Source of the DNA: Achromobacter xylosoxidans
GTDB taxonomy: Bacteria; Pseudomonadota; Gammaproteobacteria; Burkholderiales; Burkholderiaceae_B
Direction: 5' to 3'
DNA: 64,000 nucleotides
Assembly: GCF_014490035.1 (NCBI RefSeq)
Contig: NZ_CP061008.1
Coordinates: 2,728,001-2,792,000, forward strand
This document shows, one piece after another, positions 7,670 through 17,035 of the stretch (position 1 is its first letter; each line of letters opens with the position of its first letter). The notes beneath the pieces are model-generated. The model saw only the letters and a program-made list of their open reading frames with translations, ran no database searches and had not been told where the DNA came from. A program made the position numbers and the translations under genes.

Positions 7670-8056
7670 ATGGATCTCATCCACACACATCAGGCCACGC
7701 CGCCCGCCGGCCACTATTCGCAGGCGGTCCGCGCCAACGGTTTCATCTTCGTCTCTGGGCAGTTGGGCTTTCTGCCGCCTGCTGCGCCCGGCGCGCGGCC
7801 GGCGCTGGCCGACGGCGCCGCGGCCCAGACCCGGGAAGCGCTGCGCAGTGTTCGCGCCATCCTGGAAGCGGCCGGCGCCTCGCTTGCCGCGGTCGCCAGC
7901 GTGACGGTGTACATCCCGGACGTGGCGCTCTGGGACGAGGTCAACCGGGTCTACGAGGAGGGCTTCGGCGATCATCGGCCCGCGCGGGCCATCGTGCCCA
8001 CCCGCGAGCTGCACTACGGCGCCCTGGTGGAGATCAGCGTGGTCGCCGTCGCCTAG
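7670..8056 (+). CDS. RidA-type enamine/imine deaminase
   Basis: The 128-residue product shows the classical RidA features: GHYSQAV (residues 14-20), VSGQLG (28-33) and PARAIVPTRELHYG with the expected catalytic arginine at R106. RidA hydrolyses 2-aminoacrylate and related imines released by PLP-dependent dehydratases into keto acids plus ammonia. It sits 24 bases behind a D-serine-dehydratase-like gene with its own good GAGGAGG ribosome site, so the two are probably one transcript. The paralogue at 5089 lacks the arginine; this one should be the active deaminase of the pair. Confidence 0.9.
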   Translation: MDLIHTHQATPPAGHYSQAVRANGFIFVSGQLGFLPPAAPGARPALADGAAAQTREALRSVRAILEAAGASLAAVASVTVYIPDVALWDEVNRVYEEGFGDHRPARAIVPTRELHYGALVEISVVAVA

Positions 8057-8126
8057 CGCGCGGCGGATCGTGCAGGCGGACGCCTATAATGCCTGCGCCT
8101 CAATACCTTCGGGGGAGACCGTCCGC

Positions 8127-8399
8127 ATGCAGTACGAATACCTGTTCTGGTCCATGGCCGCGATGGTGGCGGCGGCGCTGGCAGGCGGGTCGCTGTGCGG
8201 CCGCCTGGGTTCCGTCAAGCGGGTCCTGCTGGGGGTTGCCGCGCTGGCCGTTGCGGTGGGCGTGGCGGTGTTCCTGCTTTCCCGCCACGGCGGCTTCAGC
8301 GAGCTGTCGGCGATGCTGTCGATCGCCGCCTTCATGTTCAGCCTGGTGATCGGCGCCGCCGCGTCGCTGCTCACGCGGCGCATACTCTTGCGCCGCTGA
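8127..8399 (+). CDS. Small two- to three-helix membrane protein
   Basis: I start at ATG 8127 (MQYEYLFWSMAAM), preceded by GGGGGAGA. The 90-residue product has three hydrophobic stretches (roughly residues 7-26, 33-53 and 61-82) separated by short basic turns, and ends in RRILLRR, suggesting an integral inner-membrane protein with a cytoplasmic C-terminus. I do not recognise the family. It follows the RidA gene by 70 bases on the same strand, but a functional link is not evident. Confidence 0.6.
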   Translation: MQYEYLFWSMAAMVAAALAGGSLCGRLGSVKRVLLGVAALAVAVGVAVFLLSRHGGFSELSAMLSIAAFMFSLVIGAAASLLTRRILLRR

Positions 8400-8411
8400 G
8401 CGCTGCGCGCC

Positions 8412-8708
8412 TTATTCTTCGGCGTCGAAATCCTCGTCTTCGTCGTCTTCATCCTGTTCCAGGGCGTCGTAGCCCTTCCAGGTGATGCGCCAGCGCGTCG
8501 CGCCCGCGGTGGCAGCCGTTTCACTGATCTGCTTGACCAGGCCCGCGTCTTCCAGCAGGTCGAGGTGATGCGCAATCAGCTGCAGCCCTTGCTCTTCGGG
8601 ATGCGGCGCCAGGGCCACGTTCTTGATGTCGTGCGTGCTCAGGTTGGGGCCGGGGGCGTCGCGCAGGGCGCCCAGGATAGTGACGACCAAGTCGAAATCG
8701 CGTTGCAT
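8412..8708 (-). CDS. DUF2513-like winged-helix protein
   Basis: Starting at MQRDFDLVVTILGALRDAPG, the 98-residue product resembles DUF2513 proteins, which typically open with an M-x-RDMDLVR-type motif. A winged-helix-like layout follows (LIAHHLDLLEDAGLV recognition region, then TRWRITWKGYDAL), and the tail is strongly acidic (DEDDEDEDFDAEE). An alternative start 4 codons upstream (8720) has a poorer ribosome site. DUF2513 genes are often found on phages and mobile DNA, but no other phage gene is nearby. Function unknown; DNA binding is possible from the fold. Confidence 0.6.
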   Translation of the reverse strand: MQRDFDLVVTILGALRDAPGPNLSTHDIKNVALAPHPEEQGLQLIAHHLDLLEDAGLVKQISETAATAGATRWRITWKGYDALEQDEDDEDEDFDAEE

Positions 8709-8832
8709 GTTGTCCACCATTCGTTGGGGTAAAAGACAAGCCGACGATAGCAGAGATCGATTGCCGCGAAGCGACAGGCGCTGCAGCCGGGTTACAGTCC
8801 AGGGTTCTCGATAACCGATACATGCAGATTCC

Positions 8833-9231
8833 ATGAAGAAACCCGCAGAGCGCGATTGCCTCGCGCTGATCCCAGGCTACACGGGCCAGGCCGCCAAGCT
8901 CTTTCTCACGCGCAGCGAGGACGGCCGCATCGAAGGCGTGACCGTGTTCGATCTGCTTGGCCATATCAAGCTGCAGGGCAATGCGGACGCGGCGGCGGCG
9001 TGGGTCGGCGACTGGCTCGCCCAGGAGGCCGGCAACCGCAAGGCCCGCCGCACGCAGCTGCTGGCCCAGATGTTCGTCTGCAAGCTCGCCGGCGAGGAGA
9101 AGGACCGCTTCCTGACGGCGCAGAAGCCGCTGGTCCGGGTCCTGGCCGACGCCGGGGTGCGGACCCGTTCCGTCGCCGCCACTTCCGGCGCCGCGCGGCA
9201 GTCGCTTGGTCCTACTGTCAAGAAGCATTAG
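8833..9231 (+). CDS. Hypothetical protein, 132 residues
   Basis: The product begins MKKPAERDCLALIPGYTGQA and is a small, soluble, mixed alpha/beta protein with a lysine/arginine-rich C-terminal third (GNRKARRTQLLAQM, then a Ser/Thr/Ala-rich tail ending KKH). There is no signal peptide, membrane segment or catalytic motif I can name. Codon use matches the surrounding genes. It is divergent from the DUF2513-like gene and followed by another small hypothetical gene. Confidence 0.5.
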   Translation: MKKPAERDCLALIPGYTGQAAKLFLTRSEDGRIEGVTVFDLLGHIKLQGNADAAAAWVGDWLAQEAGNRKARRTQLLAQMFVCKLAGEEKDRFLTAQKPLVRVLADAGVRTRSVAATSGAARQSLGPTVKKH

Positions 9232-9324
9232 CCCAAGGCTGTTATAGTCGCGCCTGGGCGTGCGAGTGCACCTGCAAGGTGCGTGCCCAGGCGGGCAACG
9301 CCCGCAAGTCAAGGAAGAGTGATC

Positions 9325-9645
9325 ATGGAAATAGTAAGTCGGCAAGTCGCCGACGTAGCGGGCGGCGTCGAGCTGCACACCACGCTGGATGGCGAGAGCA
9401 TCAGCGTCTACGTCCTGGAAGGCGTGACGGATCTCAATGCGATCGCAGACATCGTGCCGCGTGAAAAAGTCGAAGCAGGGGCTGACATACACGCCTCTAG
9501 TGTCGACAATGTTGATAATGCGCAAGAACAGATCGACCAAGTCCTGGAGAATATGAATCCCGGCGACGTGGCGGTTTTCCTTTGCTCGGGCCCCGATGCT
9601 TTCGGCGCGGCGCTCGATCTGCTGGGTTTACCTATCGACGAGTAA
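9325..9645 (+). CDS. Acidic hypothetical protein, 106 residues
   Basis: Starts at ATG 9325 behind a good AAGGAAGAG ribosome site. The product opens MEIVSRQVADVAGGVELHTT, is markedly acidic, and shows alternating beta strands and helices; DQVLENMNPGDVAVFLCSGP is its most hydrophobic part. I recognise no family. The 375 bases after it form the leader of a cold-shock gene, so it is probably a separate transcript. Confidence 0.5.
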   Translation: MEIVSRQVADVAGGVELHTTLDGESISVYVLEGVTDLNAIADIVPREKVEAGADIHASSVDNVDNAQEQIDQVLENMNPGDVAVFLCSGPDAFGAALDLLGLPIDE

Positions 9646-9965
9646 GCCTGGCGGCAAACCAAAGTGCTAGCCCGAACGGCGTATGAAGAAATCCTCGTAC
9701 GCGGGCAGGCGGCATTTATATAAGCCTAGATTGTTTTTTTATGATGCGTGGGTGTAAACACCTATGCAGGACTTCTTATTGCCTATGAAAATGTGTGGAA
9801 TCCGCGTGCAGTTTCTCTTTGTTGCATTATTGGCACGCATTTTTTAGGATTATGTTGACTTGTGAGGGGAACCTAACGATAGTGTCGGCACACGATCACA
9901 AGCGTTGCGATTTTCGTTCAGTGCCGTGCCTTTTCCGGCTCAGCGTTATTGTTCTACTGTCCCCT
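9646..9965. promoter_or_regulatory. AT-rich gap with candidate cold-shock gene promoter
   Basis: The 375 bases between the hypothetical gene and the cold-shock gene hold no convincing ORF and are clearly more AT-rich than their surroundings. A promoter-like pair is TTGACT (9855-9860) and GATAGT (9878-9883) with a 17-base spacer. That would give an untranslated leader of about 130 bases, as is usual for cspA-type genes. The promoter is predicted from sequence only. Confidence 0.45.
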
Positions 9966-10020
9966 CCTTGATTGATTCGTGACCTCCGGGCATTTGCCCA
10001 TTATCTCTAGGAAATACAGT
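9966..10020 (+). promoter_or_regulatory. Cold-shock mRNA leader element, copy 1
   Basis: Just before the start codon lie, in order, CCTTGATTGATT (9966-9977), a small hairpin GGGC-ATTT-GCCC (9988-9999) and TCTAGG (10006-10011). The same order of elements recurs before the second cold-shock gene at 11293-11334. This suggests a conserved RNA structure acting on translation or mRNA stability during cold shock. Confidence 0.45.
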
Positions 10021-10224
10021 ATGGAAACCGGCGTCGTTAAGTGGTTCAACTCGGAAAAGGGCTATGGCTTCATCACTCCGGAAGCGGGTGGTAAGGATCT
10101 GTTCGCTCACTTCTCCGAAATTCAGGGCTCGGGCTTCAAGTCTCTGGAAGAGAACCAGCGCGTCAGCTTTGTGACGGCCAACGGCCCCAAGGGCCCGCAA
10201 GCTACGAAGATCCAGGTCCTGTAA
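10021..10224 (+). CDS. cspA: Cold-shock protein (CspA family)
   Basis: The 67-residue product [18 protein letters not shown] is a single cold-shock domain with RNP1 (KGYGFI) and RNP2-like (LFAHFSEI) motifs. It binds single-stranded RNA and DNA and melts RNA structure at low temperature. The length is normal for the family. It has a long leader and an intrinsic terminator directly after it, so it is a single-gene transcript. A paralogue lies 1.3 kb downstream. The symbol is family-level. Confidence 0.95.
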   Translation: METGVVKWFNSEKGYGFITPEAGGKDLFAHFSEIQGSGFKSLEENQRVSFVTANGPKGPQATKIQVL

Positions 10225-10243
10225 GGGTCTGAGTTTTCGATAG

Positions 10244-10266
10244 AAGCCCCCTCGTGGGGCTTTTTT
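10244..10266 (+). terminator. Intrinsic terminator of the first cold-shock gene
   Basis: AAGCCCC, a 5-base loop, then GGGGC running into six T residues, 19 bases after the stop codon. Confidence 0.85.
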
Positions 10267-10454
10267 GTTTTCTGCCGCAGCGTTCCTAAATATGGAAAGT
10301 ATCGCTGCGCTTGTGTTATCTCAGGGTAATCCCTAGATCGCTTTATTCAGGTTTCCGAATCGCACTCGATTCATCCATTCGGTGTATGGATCCTAATACG
10401 GTGCGCGTCTCTGTTATTGTCGGCCTTGCTTTCGACTTCAGGATACGCGCGCTC

Positions 10455-11018
10455 ATGACTTCTTCCCCCGCCTCCCAGATCGTTCCGCAGCCCCACGAGG
10501 TGGTCGCGTTCTGGCGCAATGCCGGTCCGCAGCAATGGTTCAGCAAGAGCGCGGACTTCGACGCAGCCTTCCGCACCCGTTTTGAGGCCGCCCACATGGC
10601 TGCGGCGGCCCGGCAGCTGGATGCATGGCTGGACGACGCCACCGGCGCCTTGGCGCTGATGGTTCTGTTGGACCAGTTCCCGCGCAACGCCTACCGGGAT
10701 ACCGCGCACATGTTCGCCACCGACCCATTGGCCCAGTACTTCGCCGACCGGGCCATTGCGGCCGGCCATGATCTGGGAGTGGATCCGCAACTGCGCCAGT
10801 TTTTCTACCTGCCCTTCGAGCACGCGGAGAACCTTGCCGCGCAAAACCGCGCGGTGGCTTTGATGGAGACATTGGACGCCGACTCGCTGCGCTGGGCGGT
10901 CCTGCATCGCGACATCGTCAAGCGCTTTGGGCGCTTTCCCCATCGCAACGCCGCGCTGGGGCGGCAAACCACCCAGGCAGAGCAGGAATTTCTGGATTCC
11001 GGCGGGTTCGCAGGATAG
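10455..11018 (+). CDS. DUF924 family protein
   Basis: The 187-residue product matches DUF924 proteins: EVVAFWRNAGPQQWF at the N-terminus, VLLDQFPRNAYRDT in the middle and FFYLPFEHAENLAAQN further on, an all-helical tetratricopeptide-like fold. The ATG at 10455 is used because the homologous part starts soon after it; longer in-frame extensions run into the intergenic region. Its biochemical function is unknown. It lies between two cold-shock genes but has its own spacing and probably its own promoter. Confidence 0.85.
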   Translation: MTSSPASQIVPQPHEVVAFWRNAGPQQWFSKSADFDAAFRTRFEAAHMAAAARQLDAWLDDATGALALMVLLDQFPRNAYRDTAHMFATDPLAQYFADRAIAAGHDLGVDPQLRQFFYLPFEHAENLAAQNRAVALMETLDADSLRWAVLHRDIVKRFGRFPHRNAALGRQTTQAEQEFLDSGGFAG

Positions 11019-11292
11019 GTGGCTGCCGTGCGGCGGGTGGTTTCGGGCGCCTGCCGGGCGGCAGGTATCCGCATGTGTCCGCACGTTCCAAGTTGAAAAT
11101 TCCAGGCCCGTCTGGCGGTCCCAACCCCTCGCCAGGCTTGCTTCCGCGGCGCTTTGGCGGCGCTCTCGAATTTGCGGATGTTTGACGTTTTTCGGGGTTC
11201 GCCAATACACTGGGTTTAGCGAGATTTTCAAGCGACGCGGTCTGCGTTTCACTTGTCGCCGTCAGTGGTACTGCGGTTGCTTCCTCTCCCAT
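11019..11292. promoter_or_regulatory. Gap with candidate promoter of the second cold-shock gene
   Basis: The 330 bases between the DUF924 gene and the second cold-shock gene hold no credible ORF. TTGACG (11182-11187) with ATACAC (11205-11210) at a 17-base spacing is a promoter candidate, again giving a leader of roughly 130 bases, similar to copy 1. Predicted from sequence only. Confidence 0.4.
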
Positions 11293-11348
11293 CCTTGATG
11301 ATCTGGCGCCCCGCGAGCAATCGCTTTTTCTAGGTTCAAGGACACTCC
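11293..11348 (+). promoter_or_regulatory. Cold-shock mRNA leader element, copy 2
   Basis: CCTTGATGAT (11293-11302), a small hairpin GCGA-GCAA-TCGC with a GNRA-type loop (11313-11324), and TCTAGG (11329-11334) precede the start codon in the same order as in copy 1. The hairpin sequences differ while the position is kept, which suggests that structure matters more than sequence. Confidence 0.45.
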
Positions 11349-11555
11349 ATGGCAACCGGCATCGTTAAGTGGTTCAACGCCGAAAAGGGTTATGGTTTCA
11401 TCATGCCCGATGATGGCAGCAAGGATCTTTTCGCTCACTACTCGGAAATCCGCAGCGAAGGCTACAAGTCGCTGCAGGAGAACCAGCGCGTCACCTTCGA
11501 GGTCGGTACCGGCCCCAAGGGACCCAGCGCAAAGAACATCAAGGTAGCGGCCTGA
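11349..11555 (+). CDS. Cold-shock protein (CspA family), second copy
   Basis: The 68-residue product [20 protein letters not shown] is a single cold-shock domain with RNP1 KGYGFI and RNP2-like LFAHYSEI. It is closely similar to the copy at 10021 (for example KWFN-EKGYGFI and ENQRV in both), so the pair probably arose by duplication, with the DUF924 gene now between them. A strong terminator follows immediately. Confidence 0.95.
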   Translation: MATGIVKWFNAEKGYGFIMPDDGSKDLFAHYSEIRSEGYKSLQENQRVTFEVGTGPKGPSAKNIKVAA

Positions 11556-11600
11556 CCTTCGCAGGGCAGCGCCCCGGGCCGGCCCGGCGTTCCGCCCAGA

Positions 11601-11637
11601 AAAAAGCCCCCGCACGCAATGTGCGGGGGCTTTTTTT
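11601..11637. terminator. Strong, probably bidirectional terminator
   Basis: A perfect 15-base stem (AAAAAGCCCCCGCAC paired with its complement around GCAAT) flanked by A-runs on one side and T-runs on the other. It lies between the second cold-shock gene (+) and the convergent UPF0114 gene (-) and can serve both. Confidence 0.9.
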
Positions 11638-11675
11638 GTTGCCGGGCTGGCGCGCCTCGGGGGCGCTTCCCGGCG

Positions 11676-12227
11676 TCAGTGCTTCGCGTGGTTGGCCGGC
11701 GGCGTGGCCAGCTTGTCCACCAGCGCAATTCCCAGCGCCGACAGGATGAACAGGGCGTGGATGATGGTCTGCCACATCACGCCGGCCTCGGAGAAGCGCG
11801 CGTTGGGCGTGCCCAACGTGCCGGCCTCGATGAACGTGCGCAGCAGGTGGATCGAGGAGATGCCGATGATGGCCATGGCCAGCTTGACCTTGAGCACGCT
11901 GGCGTTCACGTGGCTGAGCCATTCCGGCTGGTCCGGGTGGCCTTGCAGTCGCAGGCGCGACACAAAGGTTTCGTAGCCGCCCACGATCACCATGACCAGC
12001 AGGTTCGAGATCATTACCACGTCGATCAGGCCCAGCACCAGCAGCATGATCTCCATTTCGCCGAAGCTGCTGGCGTGCGTCACCAGGTGCCACAGCTCCT
12101 TCAGGAACAGCATGACGTAGACGCCTTGCGCGACGATCAGGCCCAGGTACAAGGGCAGTTGCAGCCAGCGCGAGCTGAAGATCAGGCTGGGCAGCAAGCC
12201 CAGGCGGGGAGGGGTGTTGGAGATCAT
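11676..12227 (-). CDS. UPF0114/YqhA-family membrane protein
   Basis: The 183-residue product has about four hydrophobic segments and the family-typical passages [20 protein letters not shown] and [20 protein letters not shown]. Such proteins (YqhA/TIGR00645) are inner-membrane proteins of unknown function. It is convergent with the cold-shock gene and divergent from the M48 protease gene. Confidence 0.85.
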   Translation of the reverse strand: MISNTPPRLGLLPSLIFSSRWLQLPLYLGLIVAQGVYVMLFLKELWHLVTHASSFGEMEIMLLVLGLIDVVMISNLLVMVIVGGYETFVSRLRLQGHPDQPEWLSHVNASVLKVKLAMAIIGISSIHLLRTFIEAGTLGTPNARFSEAGVMWQTIIHALFILSALGIALVDKLATPPANHAKH

Positions 12228-12484
12228 TTGGGTGCGAGCCCTATGGTGTGTGCGAAAAATGGCGGGCGCAATTCTATCAACGCCGCGTTGCCGCAGATAT
12301 CAGTTTCTTTGAGGGGCCTCGTCCGAGGGAATACCCGCTAGCACGATTGCGCAAATTCTGTTCGGGTTTTATGTAAGGAAAACTGGCATTTGCGAAACTG
12401 TGTGGCGAAACGCTTGGTGCGCATTGGTCGTATATAGAATTGCGGCCTCGTTCGCATAGAGCCAGTAAAGAGGAGTTTGTTCCC

Positions 12485-13240
12485 ATGAAGATCCGCTACA
12501 CCGTCGCTGCCCTGAGCGTTGCGCTCGCCCCTTTCTCTGCCTCCCAGGCTTTGGACATCGGCGGCCTGGTCGGCGCCGGCAGCAAGGTCGTTCAGGCTGC
12601 CACGCTGAGCGATGCCGAGATCAAGACCCTGTCGGACAAGGCTTGCGCGCAGAGCGATTCCCAGGAAAAGATCGCCGCTCCCGGCAGCAAGTACGACGCC
12701 CGTCTGCAGAAGATCGCCAAGCAACTGGGCGGCACGGTCAACGGCCAGAAGGCCAGCTACAAGGTCTACGTCACCAAGGACGTCAACGCCTGGGCCATGG
12801 CCAACGGCTGCATCCGCGTCTACAGCGGCCTGATGGACATGATGACCGATGACGAAGTGCTGGGCGTGGTGGGCCACGAAATCGGCCACGTCGCGCTGGG
12901 CCACAGCAAGAAGGCGATGCAGACCGCCTACACCGTTTCCGCCGCGCGCGACGCCGCCAATGCCGCGGGCGGCGCCACCGTGGCCGCGTTGAACTCCTCG
13001 CAGTTGGGCGACCTGACCGAGAAGTTCATCAACGCGCAGTTCTCGCAGTCGCAGGAAAGCGCCGCCGACGATTACTCGTTCGACCAGCTGCAGGCCAAGG
13101 GCCTGAACACCCGCGGCCTGGTGACCGCGTTCCAGAAACTGGCCGAACTGGACGGCGGCAAGAGCGACATGATGAGCTCGCACCCGTCCTCGGCCAAGCG
13201 CGCGCAGCACATCGAAGAGCGCATCGCCAAGGCCAAGTAA
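12485..13240 (+). CDS. Secreted M48-family zinc metalloprotease
   Basis: The 251-residue product has a signal peptide (MKIRYTVAALSVALAPFSAS, cleavage near residues 20-23) and the zinc-protease motif HEIGH at residues 131-135, with a downstream ESAADDYSFD supplying the third ligand, as in M48 peptidases of the LoiP/BepA type. There are no membrane helices beyond the signal, so it should be a periplasmic soluble or membrane-associated protease in envelope quality control. The start follows AAAGAGGAG. The gene is alone, followed by a GC-rich hairpin before tig. Confidence 0.88.
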   Translation: MKIRYTVAALSVALAPFSASQALDIGGLVGAGSKVVQAATLSDAEIKTLSDKACAQSDSQEKIAAPGSKYDARLQKIAKQLGGTVNGQKASYKVYVTKDVNAWAMANGCIRVYSGLMDMMTDDEVLGVVGHEIGHVALGHSKKAMQTAYTVSAARDAANAAGGATVAALNSSQLGDLTEKFINAQFSQSQESAADDYSFDQLQAKGLNTRGLVTAFQKLAELDGGKSDMMSSHPSSAKRAQHIEERIAKAK

Positions 13241-13283
13241 GGCATACTGGCTGGCGTAAATTCTCCCGTCCCGGGTGGAAAAC

Positions 13284-13327
13284 GGGGCGCGAGTATCCGG
13301 ACTTATCCGGGTGCTCGCGCCCCTTTG
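13284..13327 (+). terminator. Long GC-rich hairpin between the M48 gene and tig
   Basis: GGGGCGCGAG (13284-13293) pairs perfectly with CTCGCGCCCC (13314-13323) around a 20-base interior that can itself fold (two TCCGG stretches). Only three T residues follow, so termination would be weak; it could also be an attenuator-like or transcript-end structure. Confidence 0.5.
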
Positions 13328-13409
13328 CGTCAGGGCGCTGGAAGTTTCCGGTAAAATGCGCCGTTTATCCGCCCGTCATCTCTTTATCTCTCGGAAAATA
13401 GGTCTTTTA

Positions 13410-14720
13410 ATGCAGCCTGTGGTTGAAACCCTCTCCGGCCTGGAGCGCCGTGTTGATCTGGCCGTCTCGGTGGCCGACGTCGAAAAGGAAGTCCAGGCGC
13501 AATTGAAGCGCGTGGCCCGGACCGCCAAGGTCCCCGGCTTCCGTCCGGGCAAGGCGCCGCTCGCCATGCTCGAGCGCAGCCATGGCCCCGGCATCCGCTA
13601 CGACGTGATCAATAGCCAAGTTGGCCGTGCCTTTGAACAAGCTGTCGATGGCGCCAAGCTGCGCGTCGCCGGCGCCCCGAACCTCGAGCCCAAGACTGAA
13701 GGCGTTGCCGACGACACGCTGGCGTTCACCGCCACGTTCGAGGTCTATCCCGAAGTCGCCGTGCCGGACCTGTCGGCCCTGGCCGTCACCCGCTACGAAA
13801 CGGCCGTCACCGACGCCGAAGTGCAGCAGACCCTGGACGTCCTGCGCAAGCAGCGCGCGACGTTCGAAGCCCGTGAAGGCCGCGCCTCGCAAGATGGCGA
13901 CCGCGTCACGCTGGACTTCGCCGGCACCATCGACGGCGTGCCGTTCGAAGGCGGCAAGGCCGAAGCCTTCCCGTTCGTGCTCGGCCAAGGCCGCATGCTG
14001 CCCGAATTCGAAGAAGCCGCCCGCGGCCTGAAGGCTGGCGAAAGCAAGGTCTTCCCGCTCAAGTTCCCCGACGACTATCAGGGCAAGGAAGTTGCCGGCA
14101 AGACCGCCGAATTCACCATCACCGTCAAGGAAGTGGCTGAAGGCGTGCTGCCCGAGCTGAACGGCGAATTCGCCAAGTCCCTCGGCCAGGCCGAAGGCGA
14201 CGTCGAAAAGCTGAAGGCCGACATCCGCAGCAACATCGAGCGCGAAGTCAAGGTCCGTTCGGCTGGCCGCACCAAGTCCAGCGTCATGGACGCCCTGGTC
14301 GAAGCCGGCAAGTTCGACGTGCCGAAGGCCCTGGTCGACAACGACGTGCAAGGCCGTGTCGCCGCCGCCCGCGAAGAGCTGAAGCAGCGTGGCATCCCCA
14401 ACGCCGAATCCGTGCCGATCCCGGCCGAAGCCTTCGCCACCGAGTCCGAGCGCCGCGTGCGCCTGGGCCTGCTGGTGTCGGAACTGGTCAAGCAAGCCCA
14501 GCTGCAAGCCAAGCCCGAACAAGTCCGTGCGCGTATCGAAGAGTTCGCCGAGAACTACGAACAACCCGCACAGGTTGTCAGCTATTACCTGGCCGACCGC
14601 CAGCGTCGTGCTGAAATCGAGGCTATCGTGCTGGAAGACAATGTCGTCGCGCACGTGCTTGAAAAGGCCAAGGTCACCGAAGAGAAGGTGCCTTTCGATC
14701 AGTTGATGGGGATGGCGTAA
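13410..14720 (+). CDS. tig: Trigger factor (ribosome-associated chaperone / PPIase)
   Basis: The 436-residue product carries the ribosome-binding signature near its N-terminus ([15 protein letters not shown]), a central FKBP-type prolyl isomerase domain ([20 protein letters not shown] through [17 protein letters not shown]) and a C-terminal chaperone arm. It shields nascent chains at the ribosome exit tunnel. Length is normal for the family. The ATG at 13410 gives the usual N-terminus; upstream in-frame codons belong to the intergenic hairpin region. clpP starts 4 bases after its stop, so tig-clpP is translationally close and probably co-transcribed. Confidence 0.97.
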   Translation: MQPVVETLSGLERRVDLAVSVADVEKEVQAQLKRVARTAKVPGFRPGKAPLAMLERSHGPGIRYDVINSQVGRAFEQAVDGAKLRVAGAPNLEPKTEGVADDTLAFTATFEVYPEVAVPDLSALAVTRYETAVTDAEVQQTLDVLRKQRATFEAREGRASQDGDRVTLDFAGTIDGVPFEGGKAEAFPFVLGQGRMLPEFEEAARGLKAGESKVFPLKFPDDYQGKEVAGKTAEFTITVKEVAEGVLPELNGEFAKSLGQAEGDVEKLKADIRSNIEREVKVRSAGRTKSSVMDALVEAGKFDVPKALVDNDVQGRVAAAREELKQRGIPNAESVPIPAEAFATESERRVRLGLLVSELVKQAQLQAKPEQVRARIEEFAENYEQPAQVVSYYLADRQRRAEIEAIVLEDNVVAHVLEKAKVTEEKVPFDQLMGMA

Positions 14721-14724
14721 CACT

Positions 14725-15378
14725 ATGCAGAGATTCACCGATTTCTATGCGGCAATGAATGGCGGGTCTTCGGTGACCCCCACCGGCCTGGGCTACATTC
14801 CCATGGTGATCGAGCAGTCGGGGCGCGGCGAACGCGCCTACGACATCTATTCGCGTCTGCTCCGCGAGCGGCTCATTTTCCTGGTGGGTCCGGTCAACGA
14901 CGCAACGGCCAACCTGGTCGTGGCGCAGTTGCTGTTCCTGGAATCGGAGAATCCTGACAAGGACATTTCCCTGTACATCAACTCGCCCGGCGGGTCGGTG
15001 TATGCGGGAATGGCCATCTTTGACACCATGCAATTCGTCAAGCCGGACGTGTCCACCCTTTGCACCGGCCTGGCGGCCAGCATGGGCGCGTTCCTGCTGG
15101 CGGCAGGCAAGAAGGGCAAGCGCTTCACGCTGCCCAACTCGCGCATCATGATCCACCAGCCCTCGGGCGGCGCCCAGGGGCAGGCCTCGGACATCCAGAT
15201 CCAGGCCCGCGAGATCCTGGACCTGCGTGAACGCCTGAACCGCATCCTGGCCGACAATACCGGCCAGACCATGGAACGCATCGGCATAGACACGGAGCGT
15301 GACAACTTCATGTCGGCCGAAGATGCGGTATCGTATGGACTGGTGGACAAGGTTATGACCTCCCGCTCGGAAGGCTGA
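14725..15378 (+). CDS. clpP: ATP-dependent Clp protease, proteolytic subunit
   Basis: The 217-residue product has the ClpP catalytic triad: S119 in [12 protein letters not shown]144 in IMIHQPSGG and D193 in ERDNFMS. It forms the 14-subunit peptidase chamber fed by ClpX (next gene) or ClpA. A short N-terminal propeptide is expected, as in other ClpP proteins. The gene lies between tig and clpX in the order standard for proteobacteria. Confidence 0.97.
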   Translation: MQRFTDFYAAMNGGSSVTPTGLGYIPMVIEQSGRGERAYDIYSRLLRERLIFLVGPVNDATANLVVAQLLFLESENPDKDISLYINSPGGSVYAGMAIFDTMQFVKPDVSTLCTGLAASMGAFLLAAGKKGKRFTLPNSRIMIHQPSGGAQGQASDIQIQAREILDLRERLNRILADNTGQTMERIGIDTERDNFMSAEDAVSYGLVDKVMTSRSEG

Positions 15379-15478
15379 CTTCCCGGTTGACCCGAACCCG
15401 CTGCCACCACGTTTGAGTAAGCGCATGCGCTAGGCCTTTAGCCGGCCTGGCGCATCTTTACCTGAGATACGAACATAT

Positions 15479-16777
<1,299 letters not shown>

Positions 16778-16785
16778 TATTTCAG

Positions 16786-16814
16786 AAAAGCCCGTTCCTG
16801 TAACGGGTTTTTTT
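16786..16814 (+). terminator. Intrinsic terminator after clpX
   Basis: CCCGTT-CCTGT-AACGGG followed by seven T residues, starting 9 bases after the clpX stop codon. It ends the tig-clpP-clpX transcript and separates it from lon. Confidence 0.85.
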
Positions 16815-16927
16815 GCCTAAGGCGCATTCCCGGGTGCAAACACGCTTTTCCTGCAGGCGCGACGCTTGCATACTGAGGGTGCCGCCCGCGGTTTTTTTAA
16901 GCCGTTGGGGGATCCAGGCGCCGAGAT

Positions 16928-16955
16928 CTTGAATTTTCGGCTATTGTTCCCATAA
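16928..16955 (+). promoter_or_regulatory. Sigma-32-like heat-shock promoter of lon
   Basis: CTTGAAT (16928-16934), a 13-base spacer, then TCCCATAA (16948-16955) closely matches the heat-shock consensus CTTGAAA-N(11-16)-CCCCATNT. It lies about 80 bases before the lon start, behind the clpX terminator, so lon can be induced separately from clpPX. Confidence 0.65.
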
Positions 16956-17035
16956 CAGACGTAACCGACGTGGATTGTCCGGGTATACCCAGGCCTCCCG
17001 TCCCCGATACGCCGAGTCATACCGAGGAACCTCCT

